A DNA stretch of 52,396 nt from Rhodococcus jostii NBRC 16295. Its GTDB lineage: Bacteria > Actinomycetota > Actinomycetes > Mycobacteriales > Mycobacteriaceae. The notes below the pieces were generated by a model. That model saw only the letters and a program-made list of their open reading frames with translations, was not told the DNA's origin and ran no database searches. Location: contig NZ_BCWY01000069.1 of NCBI RefSeq assembly GCF_001894825.1, positions 1 through 52,396 of the forward strand. Direction: 5' to 3'. A program made the translations under genes and the position numbers. Positions 1 to 8,929 of the stretch are shown here, piece after piece; the first letter of the stretch is position 1; every line of letters starts with the position of its first letter.

Positions 1-21
1 GTGGCGGCGTCGAGGCGCCTT

Positions 22-1371
22 TCACACCACCCGGCGGGCCTTCATCCCGTCGAACACCGGCGCGACGCGAACCACATCGCCCGTCGTCGGAGCGTGAACC
101 ATCTGCCCGTTCCCGACGTAGATCGCAACATGACCGGGACCCGCAGGACCCCAGTTTCCGAACAGCAGATCTCCCGGCATCGCGTCGGCCAAGGGCACCT
201 CCGTACCGACATTCCATTGCGTCTCGGACGTGCGCGGAAGCGAAATCCCCGACGTGGCCGCGTAGACGGCGTACGACGTCAGTCCAGAGCAGTCGAACCC
301 GCCCGCCGAGGGACCATGCACGTTCCCGCCACCCCACACATACGGAAGACCGAGGTACCGGACAGCGGCTTCGACAATCTTGCCGCCGATGCCTTCCGCC
401 CCGCCTCCGAAGACTCCGAGAAGGGACGCATACCGTGATTCCGATGCACGGATCTTGGCGACGTAGGGCTTCGTCTGATTCTCATAATCTGCTGCTCCCG
501 AGGGCATACCGCGATTCACTCGAACGGCGCCGACACCAGCGTTGTATCCCGCGATCGTGAGGTCGAGAGTGTCTCCGACCACCTCGCCCTGCGATTTCCA
601 CTGTTCGATCTGGTCATACATGTCGCAGAGAAGGTGGCCTGACGCCATCACCGAGTCAGCGATATCGAGAATGTCGGCCTTTCCGTCACCGTCGGCGTCC
701 TTGCCGTATCTCGCCCAGGTGGCCGGCATGAACTGCCCCGGGCCGCGAGCGCCGGACGGCGACACCGGAGCGGTAGCGCCAAAGCGAAATCCGTTCTCCG
801 CGGCGTACAGTGCGGCGAGAACGGGCGCCTTCACTCCGTCGCAGATGGCGCCCGCCTTCTGGAACCACGGAACGAACACTGCGATGGAACCGATGGTCGA
901 CGACGCCGCGGGATAGTCGAGCACCGAGGGCATCAATTGCGGCAGAGCGTCATCCCTCTCTCCTTGCGCGAATGCATCATCCGTCGTCTGCGACGGCCAC
1001 GCCGACGGGGCATGGGGCTCCGTCGCGACGGGTCCGGAGGATTGCGGGTTCTTGTTCTCCTCAGGTCGAGGGTCCCGGGGTGGCAGTGGGTCCTGCGGCG
1101 GCACGGGCACGGGCGGTAGATACGGTGCTACCGCATCCTGAACGGCTACGGCCGCAGCGTCGACGGCTCGACGAGCCGGGTCCTGAACTTCTCGGGGTAG
1201 GCCCGCGATGGACTCGTCGATCTGTGCGTCCAGCGCCGGTGCGGCCTCCACGACCGATTGAACCTGCTGCGTCGCAATGCCCTGTGCGGGTTCTGGGAGA
1301 TCCGCGCCATGCACGATGCCCCCGATTGCCGCGGCTACCCCGACGATGATCGCCGAAGGATCAACAGACAT
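22..1371 (-). CDS. Secreted lytic transglycosylase / NlpC-P60 peptidoglycan hydrolase
   Basis: 449-aa two-domain cell-wall hydrolase. A hydrophobic N-terminus (about residues 8-20) is followed by a Pro-rich linker (about 85-130). A lytic-transglycosylase-like domain spans about 165-300, with likely catalytic Glu192 in AAENGF and a GARGPGQFMPATW core. An EF-hand-like calcium loop, DADGDGKADILD, lies at 225-236. The C-terminal NlpC/P60 domain (about 330-445) has the Cys361 (FDCSG), His414 (GPGHVAIY) and His426 triad. The family cuts glycan strands and the peptide stem. The ATG start has a strong AGGAGG 6 nt upstream. It is divergent from the alcohol dehydrogenase and probably unrelated to the catabolic genes. 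The signal peptide is atypical because it lacks a basic N-terminus, so the export route is uncertain. Confidence 0.93.
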   Translation of the reverse strand: MSVDPSAIIVGVAAAIGGIVHGADLPEPAQGIATQQVQSVVEAAPALDAQIDESIAGLPREVQDPARRAVDAAAVAVQDAVAPYLPPVPVPPQDPLPPRDPRPEENKNPQSSGPVATEPHAPSAWPSQTTDDAFAQGERDDALPQLMPSVLDYPAASSTIGSIAVFVPWFQKAGAICDGVKAPVLAALYAAENGFRFGATAPVSPSGARGPGQFMPATWARYGKDADGDGKADILDIADSVMASGHLLCDMYDQIEQWKSQGEVVGDTLDLTIAGYNAGVGAVRVNRGMPSGAADYENQTKPYVAKIRASESRYASLLGVFGGGAEGIGGKIVEAAVRYLGLPYVWGGGNVHGPSAGGFDCSGLTSYAVYAATSGISLPRTSETQWNVGTEVPLADAMPGDLLFGNWGPAGPGHVAIYVGNGQMVHAPTTGDVVRVAPVFDGMKARRVV

Positions 1372-1677
1372 TCGTTTCCTCCTGATGTGTGAGCCAGATC
1401 AATACGACCCCGAGATGTGACTCGAGTCTCCCGCGCCGGCTTTCCTCGCCGCGTCGCACCAGAGGGTGGTTGGGATACGTCATCGGAGCTACGAACCAAT
1501 CGGCACGGACAAGGTCCCCGTTCCCTACCTCCCCCTACCGGGGGGGTGAAGGGGGAGATTGGAGCGAACTTATCGTTCAGCCCTATTTTTCGACCTTGTG
1601 ACCTACCTAACATCACCCCTACGCAAGTGATGCCCGCCAACAGGCAGAGGCACAAGCAACTCGAGCTAGGAGCAATC
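1372..1677. other. Divergent intergenic region with C/G tract and nested inverted repeats
   Basis: 306 bases between the divergent cell-wall hydrolase and alcohol dehydrogenase. A C5 run at 1531-1535 and a G7 run at 1540-1546 can form a small hairpin, followed by a G5 run at 1551-1555. Nearer the dehydrogenase, CATCAC (1611-1616) pairs with GTGATG (1627-1632), and CTTGTG (1595-1600) pairs with CACAAG (1651-1656) outside it, giving a nested inverted repeat just before the RBS. TAACAT at 1607-1612 could be a -10 box. No convincing small gene was seen. Confidence 0.5.
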
Positions 1678-2781
1678 GTGCAGATCAGTGCCGCCGTAAT
1701 CCACGAAGTCGCGGGCGACTTCGCCATCGAGACCGTGTCCCTGAGCGAACCCGGGGACAACGAAGTCCTCGTGGAGATCGCCGGCGTCGGTCTCTGCCAC
1801 ACCGACCTGGCCGTCAAGGAAGGCCATCTCCCGTTTCCCCTCCCGGGCGTCGTCGGCCACGAAGGCAGCGGCACGGTCGTGCGGGTCGGACCGGGTGTCA
1901 CCAAGGTCAGTGAAGGCGACAAGGTCGCCATTAGCTTCAACAGTTGCGGTCAGTGTGCCCACTGTGGGAAGGGCGAGCCCGCGTACTGCCACAACTTCAT
2001 GGCATTCAACTTCGGCGGGGTGCGCCCGGACGGCAGTTCGGCACTGGCCGCGGGTGACGCTGCGCTCGGCGGCAACTTCTTCGGGCAGTCCTCCCTCGCG
2101 ACACATGCCATCGCGCACGAGCGCAATGTCGTGAAGGTCGCGGACGACGCCCCACTCGAACTCGTCGGCCCGCTCGGCTGTGGGATCCAGACCGGCGCGG
2201 GCGCCGTGTTGAATTCGCTCGACGTCGATCCGGGATCGTCGCTGGTGGTCGTCGGGGCGGGTTCGGTCGGTCTGGCATCCGTGCTCGCGGCCGTGGTCCG
2301 CGAGGTCGGCGTGATCATCGTCGTCGAACCCCATCAGTCGCGGCGTGAACTCGCTCTCTCGCTGGGCGCGACGCACGTTGTCGATCCCGCGGACGGTGCT
2401 CTCTCCGAACAGATTCGGGGGATCGTTCCCGACGGTGTCGACTACGCCATCGACACGACGGCCCTCGTCCCCGTGCTGGACCAGATCCTGCAGTCGCTGG
2501 GCGTCCGGGGGTCCCTCGGCCTCATCGGTGTCCCCGCCGACCCGGCCGCCACAATCCCGATCGGCATGATGTCGACGCAGCTGTTCGGTCTCACGATCCG
2601 CGGCATCGTCGAGGGCGATGCCGACCCCGATACATTCATTCCCTACCTTCTCGATCTGCACCGTCAAGGCAAGTTCCCGTTCGACAAGTTGATCACGACG
2701 ATGCCGTTCTCACAGATCAACGAAGCTGTGGCCGTACAGCATCGAGGTGAGGCGGTGAAGATCGTCCTCGTTCACGAATGA
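1678..2781 (+). CDS. Zinc-dependent (aryl) alcohol dehydrogenase, MDR family
   Basis: 367-aa medium-chain dehydrogenase that would oxidise an alcohol to an aldehyde with NAD(P). Catalytic zinc residues are Cys40 (GLCHTD), His61 and Glu62 (GHEGSG). The structural zinc lobe has Cys90, Cys93, Cys96 and Cys104. A Rossmann motif VVGAGSVGLAS follows mid-protein. It resembles the benzyl/aryl-alcohol branch (XylB-like). The frame is open further upstream, but GTG at 1678 has AGGAG 5 nt before it and starts the conserved domain; ATG 1630 lacks support. It ends 54 bp before the first permease, so co-transcription with the mce operon is likely. With the aldehyde dehydrogenase at 13808 it could convert an imported alcohol to an acid (inference). 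Confidence 0.92.
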   Translation: MQISAAVIHEVAGDFAIETVSLSEPGDNEVLVEIAGVGLCHTDLAVKEGHLPFPLPGVVGHEGSGTVVRVGPGVTKVSEGDKVAISFNSCGQCAHCGKGEPAYCHNFMAFNFGGVRPDGSSALAAGDAALGGNFFGQSSLATHAIAHERNVVKVADDAPLELVGPLGCGIQTGAGAVLNSLDVDPGSSLVVVGAGSVGLASVLAAVVREVGVIIVVEPHQSRRELALSLGATHVVDPADGALSEQIRGIVPDGVDYAIDTTALVPVLDQILQSLGVRGSLGLIGVPADPAATIPIGMMSTQLFGLTIRGIVEGDADPDTFIPYLLDLHRQGKFPFDKLITTMPFSQINEAVAVQHRGEAVKIVLVHE

Positions 2782-2835
2782 TGGCCGACGCCACCGCCAA
2801 TCGGATGCTCCGGAAATAGTGAGAAAGGCAGTTCG

Positions 2836-3630
2836 ATGTCAGTCGATCTGAAAGCCCGCCCGCCGCGGACGAGCGCTGTCAGGAAGGCCGTCCAGGTAGC
2901 GCCCACGGCCGTCGGTGCGTTCTACGCGACGTCGATGGAAACGTTCCGCTGCATGTTCAAGCGACCCTTCCACGCTCGTGAGTTCGTGCAGCAGGCGTGG
3001 TTCATCGCCGGTGTATCGATCATGCCGGCGTTGCTCATGGCGATTCCCTTTTGCATGATGTTCGTTTATCAGATCAATATCTTGTTGGCTGAAATCGGTG
3101 CTGTGGATCTCGCCGGCGCCGGCGCCGGCGTCGCGATCATCCGTGAAATCGGCCCGGTGGTGACCGTTCTCGTGGTGGCCGGTGCCGGTTCGACCGCCAT
3201 CTGCGCCGATCTGGGTTCGCGGACCATTCGCGAAGAGATCGACGCGATGAAGGTGTTGGGGATCGATCCAATTCAAAGACTCTGCGTGCCGAGGGTGCTG
3301 GCTTCGACTCTCATCGCAATGTTTCTCAACGGACTCGTCTCGGCAGTCGGGCTGGTGGGTGGCTACTTTGCGACGGTCTACATGCAGGGTGCGTCGCCGG
3401 GGCAGTACGTCACGTCCATCTCGATTCTCACGGGACTGCCCGACTTCCTCGTCAGTGAGGTGAAGGCGGCAGTGTTCGGCATGCTTGCCGGTCTCGTCGC
3501 CTGCCATCTGGGGCTCAACGCGAAAGGTGGGCCCAAGGGAGTGGGGGACGCGGTAAATCAGACGGTGGTGTTCAGCTTCCTGCTGCTCTTCCTCGCAAAC
3601 TCGGTCATCACCACGCTTGCGCTGCACTGA
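2836..3630 (+). CDS. yrbEA: YrbE-type MlaE-family permease of the Mce transporter (first copy)
   Basis: 264-aa integral membrane permease of the MlaE/YrbE family, the membrane core of ABC-type Mce lipid importers. Several hydrophobic segments are visible from about residue 55 to the C-terminus (FLLLFLANSVITTLAL). The family helix EEIDAMKVLGIDP, expected to contact the ATPase, lies at about 135-147, and NAKGGPKGVG is near the end. The ATG start has AAAGG about 8 nt upstream. It is the first transporter gene, 48 bp before its paralogue, and equivalent to SupA/YrbE4A in known loci. Confidence 0.95.
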   Translation: MSVDLKARPPRTSAVRKAVQVAPTAVGAFYATSMETFRCMFKRPFHAREFVQQAWFIAGVSIMPALLMAIPFCMMFVYQINILLAEIGAVDLAGAGAGVAIIREIGPVVTVLVVAGAGSTAICADLGSRTIREEIDAMKVLGIDPIQRLCVPRVLASTLIAMFLNGLVSAVGLVGGYFATVYMQGASPGQYVTSISILTGLPDFLVSEVKAAVFGMLAGLVACHLGLNAKGGPKGVGDAVNQTVVFSFLLLFLANSVITTLALH

Positions 3631-3678
3631 CAGCGCTCAACACGTCGCCGCACAGTCGGCTGTGAACGGGAGAATTCT

Positions 3679-4548
3679 GTGTCGAAAGTTACTCGGGCCG
3701 CGGGCGCGAGGCCGCAAGTCGCCGGGCTCGCGCTCCGCACGGTCAGTGCACCGGTTGGTCACATGGAGGAGATGGGCAGACAGCTCCACTTCTACAGTCA
3801 CGCCGTCACCTCGATACCGCACACGGTTCGGCGCTACCGGAAGGAAACGATCCGGCTGCTCGCCGAGGTCAGCATGGGCACCGGTGCCCTTGCGGTGATC
3901 GGGGGAACCCTTGTGGTCATCTCGCTTCTCACCACCGCGGTCGGATACGAAGTCGGCCAGCAGGGAGCGACGTCGATGGGCCGCATCGGAATCGGTGCGC
4001 TGTCCGGATTCATCTCGGCATTCTTCAATACCCGGGAGGCGATTCCCGTCATTGCGGGCATCGCGCTGACCGCGACGGTCGGTGCGGGTTTCACCGCGCA
4101 ACTCGGTGCGATGCGGGTGAGCGAGGAAATCGACGCCATGGAGACCATGTCGATCCCGTCGCTGCCCTACCTCGTGACCACTCGCGTCACCGCCGGGGTC
4201 ATCGCGGTGATTCCGCTGTACTGCGTGGCGCTGTTCGTAGGCTATGTCGCCACGCAACTGGTCACCGAGTATCTCGGTGGAGCAAGCGGAACGTACCAGC
4301 ACTATTTCAACGTCTTCCTCGTACCGAGCGACGTCGCCTGGTCGATGGTGAAAGTTGTCGCGATGTCGGTAGTGGTGATGTGTGTGCACTGCTACCACGG
4401 CTACAACGCCAAGGGCGGGCCGGCGGGAGTCGGTGTCGCGGTCGGACGCGCGGTGCGCACGTCCCTGATCGCGATCATGGTCATCGACCTTCTCGTCGGA
4501 ATTGCCGTCTACGGTGGTTCCGCCGGCGCCGTGAAAGTGTCGGGCTGA
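3679..4548 (+). CDS. yrbEB: YrbE-type MlaE-family permease of the Mce transporter (second copy)
   Basis: 289-aa paralogue of the preceding permease and the second half of the heterodimeric membrane channel. It has an N-terminal cytoplasmic stretch of about 60 residues. The shared ATPase-contact helix reads EEIDAMETMSIPSLPY, and NAKGGPAGVGVAVG follows before the last hydrophobic segment. The start is GTG 3679 with GGGAG 6 nt upstream. The stop lies 1 bp before the ATG of MceA, indicating tight coupling. It corresponds to SupB/YrbEB in actinobacterial mce operons. Confidence 0.94.
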   Translation: MSKVTRAAGARPQVAGLALRTVSAPVGHMEEMGRQLHFYSHAVTSIPHTVRRYRKETIRLLAEVSMGTGALAVIGGTLVVISLLTTAVGYEVGQQGATSMGRIGIGALSGFISAFFNTREAIPVIAGIALTATVGAGFTAQLGAMRVSEEIDAMETMSIPSLPYLVTTRVTAGVIAVIPLYCVALFVGYVATQLVTEYLGGASGTYQHYFNVFLVPSDVAWSMVKVVAMSVVVMCVHCYHGYNAKGGPAGVGVAVGRAVRTSLIAIMVIDLLVGIAVYGGSAGAVKVSG

Positions 4549-4549
4549 C

Positions 4550-5713
4550 ATGGGTGGCCACATCGAAGAGCGGAGCCGCCTCGTCTACGCGCTCCTGGGT
4601 ATGTGTCTGATCGTGTTGATGGCGATCGCGACGGCAGTGTCCGTCGGCATCTACCGCGGATCGTTCTCCTCGACCGTTCCGGTCACGCTGTACTCGGCGC
4701 GGTCGGGCCTGATGCTCGAACCCGGCTCGGACATCAAGATGCGCGATGTCGTCGTGGGCCGGGTGTCGAAGGTACAACTCGTCGACGACCAGGCCGAGAT
4801 CACCATGAACATCGACGAGAGCCGAACGTCGGCGATCCCGGAGAACATCACGGCCGTGATCGATCCGAGCACGTTGTTCGGACGCAAGTTCGTCACGCTG
4901 GTGCAGCCGGAACATCCCTCGAGTTCACCCCTTTCGGCTGGATCTGTGGTTCAAGGGACCGCTGTGGCCACCGAGGTGAACGACCTCCTCGATTCGCTGG
5001 TGACGGTGCTGCGGACTGTGGAACCGGAAAAGGTCAACGCGACGTTGAGTGCGCTGTCCACCTCGTTGCAGGGCCGCGGCGACCAACTCGGCGACATGAT
5101 GGTCGAGCTGGACACCTACCTGTCCGAGTTCAACGGCAGCCTCCCCACACTGCAGCGCGACCTGGTCAAGGGCGCGGAGGTCTCCGACATCCTCGCCGGC
5201 GCGGCTCCGGACCTGCTGCGGACCGTCGATCACGTGAGTACCACCGGTGACACGGTGACCGGGCGGGAGCAGCAGCTGAGCGCCTTCCTGCTCAGTTTCA
5301 GCGGTTTCGGCAACAGCGGGCGGAGCTTCTTCGAGGCCTCCGGGGATCCGCTCGAGAAGTCGTTGGACGCGTTGGAGCCGACGACGGCGCTGCTCGCCCA
5401 GCACGCGCCGATGTACCCGTGCTTCCTGGCGAGTATGGATCAGACCAACAGGTACCTCGAGCGCACCGTCGGCGGTAGTGATCAGGCGGGGCTGAACATC
5501 CTCGGCACCCTGCTGATGGGCGATCCGCCGTACACATACCCGGAGAACGCGCCGAAGAACGGTGCGGACGGCCCACCGCGGTGTTACGACCCCGGGCAGG
5601 CACCCGGACATACCGACTTCGACGACGGCAGCAAGGCATACCAGCCGGCACGCGGTGTCGAAGATCTGATCGGTAATCCATTCGCGCAGTTCATGTTCGG
5701 AGGTGCACGCTGA
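4550..5713 (+). CDS. mceA: Mce family protein MceA
   Basis: 387-aa substrate-binding/tunnel subunit of the Mce transporter. One N-terminal transmembrane anchor spans about residues 11-34. An MlaD/Mce domain follows at about 42-118 (ARSGLMLEPGSDIKMRDVVVG region). The rest is long and helical, ending in a flexible Pro/Gly-rich tail. In known systems six such subunits form a periplasm-spanning lipid conduit. The start overlaps the end of yrbEB closely and the stop overlaps mceB (TGATG). The first Mce paralogue after two permeases is MceA by position. Confidence 0.93.
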   Translation: MGGHIEERSRLVYALLGMCLIVLMAIATAVSVGIYRGSFSSTVPVTLYSARSGLMLEPGSDIKMRDVVVGRVSKVQLVDDQAEITMNIDESRTSAIPENITAVIDPSTLFGRKFVTLVQPEHPSSSPLSAGSVVQGTAVATEVNDLLDSLVTVLRTVEPEKVNATLSALSTSLQGRGDQLGDMMVELDTYLSEFNGSLPTLQRDLVKGAEVSDILAGAAPDLLRTVDHVSTTGDTVTGREQQLSAFLLSFSGFGNSGRSFFEASGDPLEKSLDALEPTTALLAQHAPMYPCFLASMDQTNRYLERTVGGSDQAGLNILGTLLMGDPPYTYPENAPKNGADGPPRCYDPGQAPGHTDFDDGSKAYQPARGVEDLIGNPFAQFMFGGAR

Positions 5714-6714
5714 TGACGAAGGCACCGGGAATCAAGTTGCTGATCTTCGTTCTGGTCACGTCGTTGACCGGATTCGGTGTGGCGACGGTGGTGGGCAACA
5801 TGCGCTTCGGCAGCACACACACCTATCAGGCCGTCTTCTCGAACGCGTCCGGGCTGGGCAACGGCGAAGACGTCAAGGTCGGCGGTGTGCCGATGGGCAA
5901 GGTGAAGGACGTGGAGTTGGCCGGCGACGGCACGGCAGTGGTGTCGTTCTCTCTCTCCACCGAACGCCCGCTCACGGCGGGGACCACGGCGCGAATCAAG
6001 TACAAGAACCTGATCGGTGACCGCTTCGTGGAGTTGTCGAACGGACCAGGGGCCATCGGTGCGCTCGACGGCCCGATTCCGCTCGAACAGACCACGCCGG
6101 CGCTGGACCTCGACCAGGTGGTCAACGGCTTCCGACCTCTGCTTCAAGGTCTCGACCCGGATCAGACCAATCAACTCTCCGCCTCGCTGATCGAAGTACT
6201 CAACGGCCAGGAAGCAAGTATCGGGCGTCTGGTAAGTCAGATCGGAACTCTCAGTAACACACTGGCGGACCGGGATCAGGCGATCGGTCAGGTGGTGAAC
6301 AACTTCAACACCGTCGTCGGGACCGTGAACAACCGCGGCGACCAATTCTCGGCGCTGATCGACCAGCTTCAACGGCTGGTCGCCGGCCTCGACGGTGACC
6401 GTGACCTGATCACCAACTCTCTGGTGAGCATCGACCGTGTCACGGACAGCCTCGCAGGAGTGCTCGACCAGAATCGGCCCGCGATTGCGCAGGACGTCGT
6501 TGCGCTGGGCGATCTAGCGGGCAACCTCAATACGAACACCGACACGCTCAACATGGTGCTGTCGACGCTGCCCGAGAACTACCGTCTGATCGGCCGCGTC
6601 GCGGGTTACGGAAGCTTCGTGAACTTCTTCGTCTGTGGCCTCGCTATCAAGTACGCGCCCGGGCCCGGTGGATACACACCGATGTTCAAGGCTCCCGCAG
6701 AAAGGTGTCAGTGA
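5713..6714 (+). CDS. mceB: Mce family protein MceB
   Basis: 333-aa Mce subunit. It has an N-terminal anchor at about residues 6-28 (KLLIFVLVTSLTGFGVATVV). An MlaD domain lies at about 35-115 (SNASGLGNGEDVKVGGVPMG). An extended helical domain with heptad-like Asn/Asp/Gln-rich repeats follows to about 300. The start ATG shares a base with the mceA stop and the stop overlaps the mceC start, as expected for a translationally coupled operon. Position and length fit MceB. Confidence 0.93.
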   Translation: MTKAPGIKLLIFVLVTSLTGFGVATVVGNMRFGSTHTYQAVFSNASGLGNGEDVKVGGVPMGKVKDVELAGDGTAVVSFSLSTERPLTAGTTARIKYKNLIGDRFVELSNGPGAIGALDGPIPLEQTTPALDLDQVVNGFRPLLQGLDPDQTNQLSASLIEVLNGQEASIGRLVSQIGTLSNTLADRDQAIGQVVNNFNTVVGTVNNRGDQFSALIDQLQRLVAGLDGDRDLITNSLVSIDRVTDSLAGVLDQNRPAIAQDVVALGDLAGNLNTNTDTLNMVLSTLPENYRLIGRVAGYGSFVNFFVCGLAIKYAPGPGGYTPMFKAPAERCQ

Positions 6715-7715
6715 TGGCTCAGAAGTCATTCCTCGAGCGCGATGCGTTCCGCATCGGCCTCATGGGAACAGCGGTCCTGATCGGCGTCATGTTCCTCGCG
6801 CTCAACTTCAACTCCATTCCCGGTATCAACAGGGCCACGACCTACCATGCGGAGTTCGCCGACGCCAGCGGCCTTGCAGTCGGTGACACGACGCAGATTG
6901 CCGGCGTGAAAGTCGGAGAGGTGAAGCAGCTTTCGATCGACGATGGAAAAGTCGACGTGGAATTCGACGTGGACAGCGGTGCGGTCGGGCTCGGCGAGGA
7001 CACCACGGCGGCGATCAAGGTCGAAACCGCTCTCGGGCGGCGATACGTGGAAATCACTCCGGGACGTCACGGTGAACTCGCCGACGACGCGACCATCCCG
7101 TTGGCACACACCAGCTCCGGATACGACATCACCCGGGCGCTCGAGGAAGTCACCGACAAGGTCTCCGATACCGACACCGTCAACCTCTCCGGCGCGCTCG
7201 AGCAGGTTTCCTCGGTCGAGGACGAGCTTCCGCCCGATCTGCGGTCATCCCTCGACGGTCTGTCCCGGCTGTCGAACACGGTGGCGAGCCGGGACGAGGA
7301 ACTGCGTCAGTTGCTCTCGGGTGCGGCCGACGTGTCCCACATCCTCGCGGACCGAGACGTCCAGGTCGCGTCGCTGTTCGGCCAGGGGCAGTCGCTCTTC
7401 GCCGCGCTGAACAGCCGGGCAGACACAATCCATCGCGTTCTCGTGCAGTCACGTCAGGTGGCCGATGCACTCACCGGGCTTTCCCGTGACAACGCGGCAA
7501 CACTCGGACCTACTCTCGAACAGTTGAAGACTCTGGTGGCCACATTGAACAGCAATTACGACAATATCAACGCATCGCTGACCGGCCTCGATCGATTCGC
7601 GAAGCAGGTCGGCGAGGCGGTGGGCAGTGGTCCGTTCTTCGGGGTGCTGCTCCACAACATCGTGCCGGCCAACCTCTCCGGGCAGCTTCCGGGAAGTTTC
7701 GGGGGGCCGCGCTGA
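6714..7715 (+). CDS. mceC: Mce family protein MceC
   Basis: 333-aa Mce subunit. It has an N-terminal anchor at about residues 13-33 and an MlaD domain at about 40-120 (FADASGLAVGDTTQIAGVKVG). A long alpha-helical domain follows (SRLSNTVASRDEELRQLLSG). ATG 6714 overlaps the mceB stop (TGATG) and is preferred to a GTG 9 bp upstream. The C-terminus ends SFGGPR, directly overlapping mceD. Confidence 0.92.
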   Translation: MAQKSFLERDAFRIGLMGTAVLIGVMFLALNFNSIPGINRATTYHAEFADASGLAVGDTTQIAGVKVGEVKQLSIDDGKVDVEFDVDSGAVGLGEDTTAAIKVETALGRRYVEITPGRHGELADDATIPLAHTSSGYDITRALEEVTDKVSDTDTVNLSGALEQVSSVEDELPPDLRSSLDGLSRLSNTVASRDEELRQLLSGAADVSHILADRDVQVASLFGQGQSLFAALNSRADTIHRVLVQSRQVADALTGLSRDNAATLGPTLEQLKTLVATLNSNYDNINASLTGLDRFAKQVGEAVGSGPFFGVLLHNIVPANLSGQLPGSFGGPR

Positions 7716-8929
7716 TGGCCTCGGTACGGGAAATGGCACGGGCACTGCCGGCGAGACTGCTCGCCGTGGTGATCGCGGTCGCCCTTGTCGGGTTGCTGAC
7801 CGCCGCGTGGATCGAAAATCACTCCGTCAACCACGTCACGGCATACTTCCGGAACACCACCGGCATGTACGTCGGGGACCGGGTGATGATTCTCGGCGTC
7901 GAGGTCGGCCGCATCACGACGATCGAGCCGGATGGCGAGCGGGTCCGGGTCGAATTCGATTACGACAACGAGTACGACGTTCCCGCCGACGCGAAGGCCG
8001 CTGTCGTCGCCCCGACACTGGTGACCGGCCGCTACATTCAGCTCGCACCGGCGTACTCGGGTGGAGCGACCCTGGCGGACGGTGACGAGATTCCCCTCGA
8101 TCGAACCGCCGTTCCGGTGGAGTTCGACGAGATCAAGAAGCAGGTGGTCAAGCTCAGCGAGGACGCCGGCCGCACCCCGGCGCACCCGGACGGTTCGCTC
8201 AACCGCTTCGTGAACAGCACCGCGCGGACTCTGGACGGGACGGGTTCGGCGCTGCACGATTCGCTCACCCACCTCTCGGACGCCGCCACCACCCTGAACG
8301 CGAGCGGCGAGGACCTGTTCGGCACTGTCGAGAACCTGCAGAAGTTCACTACTGCGCTCGCGGCCAGCGACCAGCAGATCCGGGCGTTCAGTGGCGAACT
8401 CGCGAACGTATCGGGCCTGCTCAACGCCAACCGCACCGAGCTCGACGCGATGTTGAGCAGCATGCTGACCACGTTCCAGGAAGTCACGAAGTTCATCGAG
8501 GACAACCGTGGCTCGCTGGTCGAGAATGTCGGGCAGCTCGAGGAGATCACCCGGTTACTCGTCGACCGCCAGGACACCCTGATGTCGATCCTGCACTCCG
8601 GACCGACAGCACTGTCCGACTTCTACAACATCTACGATCCCGAATCCAACTCGCTGACCGGCGCGCTCGCCGTGCCCGAGATGCCGGACCCGCGCTCACT
8701 CATCTGCGCACTCTTGACCACAGTCGACGCTCCGGGTGACGAATGCGCCACGGCTACGAACGCTTTCGCGGCACCATTGGCCAACGCGGCTGTGCGACAG
8801 GCGGTACCTGCACCGATCACCAACCCGCTACCGCCGGGGGTCATGCCAGGCGTTTCCGCACCGAATGATCCCGTCGCCTCCATCACCCAGAGTCTGCAGA
8901 ACCTCATTCTTCCGGAGGGACCACGATGA
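7715..8929 (+). CDS. mceD: Mce family protein MceD
   Basis: 404-aa Mce subunit. It has a transmembrane anchor at about residues 14-32 and an MlaD domain at about 40-120 (FRNTTGMYVGDRVMILGVEVG). A helical middle is followed by a Pro-rich C-terminal tail (PITNPLPPGVMPGVSAPNDP). The start overlaps mceC and the stop overlaps mceE by 4 bp (ATGA). It is slightly longer than its neighbours because of the tail, as is usual for MceD. Confidence 0.92.
   Translation: MASVREMARALPARLLAVVIAVALVGLLTAAWIENHSVNHVTAYFRNTTGMYVGDRVMILGVEVGRITTIEPDGERVRVEFDYDNEYDVPADAKAAVVAPTLVTGRYIQLAPAYSGGATLADGDEIPLDRTAVPVEFDEIKKQVVKLSEDAGRTPAHPDGSLNRFVNSTARTLDGTGSALHDSLTHLSDAATTLNASGEDLFGTVENLQKFTTALAASDQQIRAFSGELANVSGLLNANRTELDAMLSSMLTTFQEVTKFIEDNRGSLVENVGQLEEITRLLVDRQDTLMSILHSGPTALSDFYNIYDPESNSLTGALAVPEMPDPRSLICALLTTVDAPGDECATATNAFAAPLANAAVRQAVPAPITNPLPPGVMPGVSAPNDPVASITQSLQNLILPEGPR

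Noticed and set aside
1531..1555. G-quadruplex at the G7/G5 tracts
   Set aside because: Only two long G-runs lie on one strand within a short distance, so a canonical four-run motif is not met.
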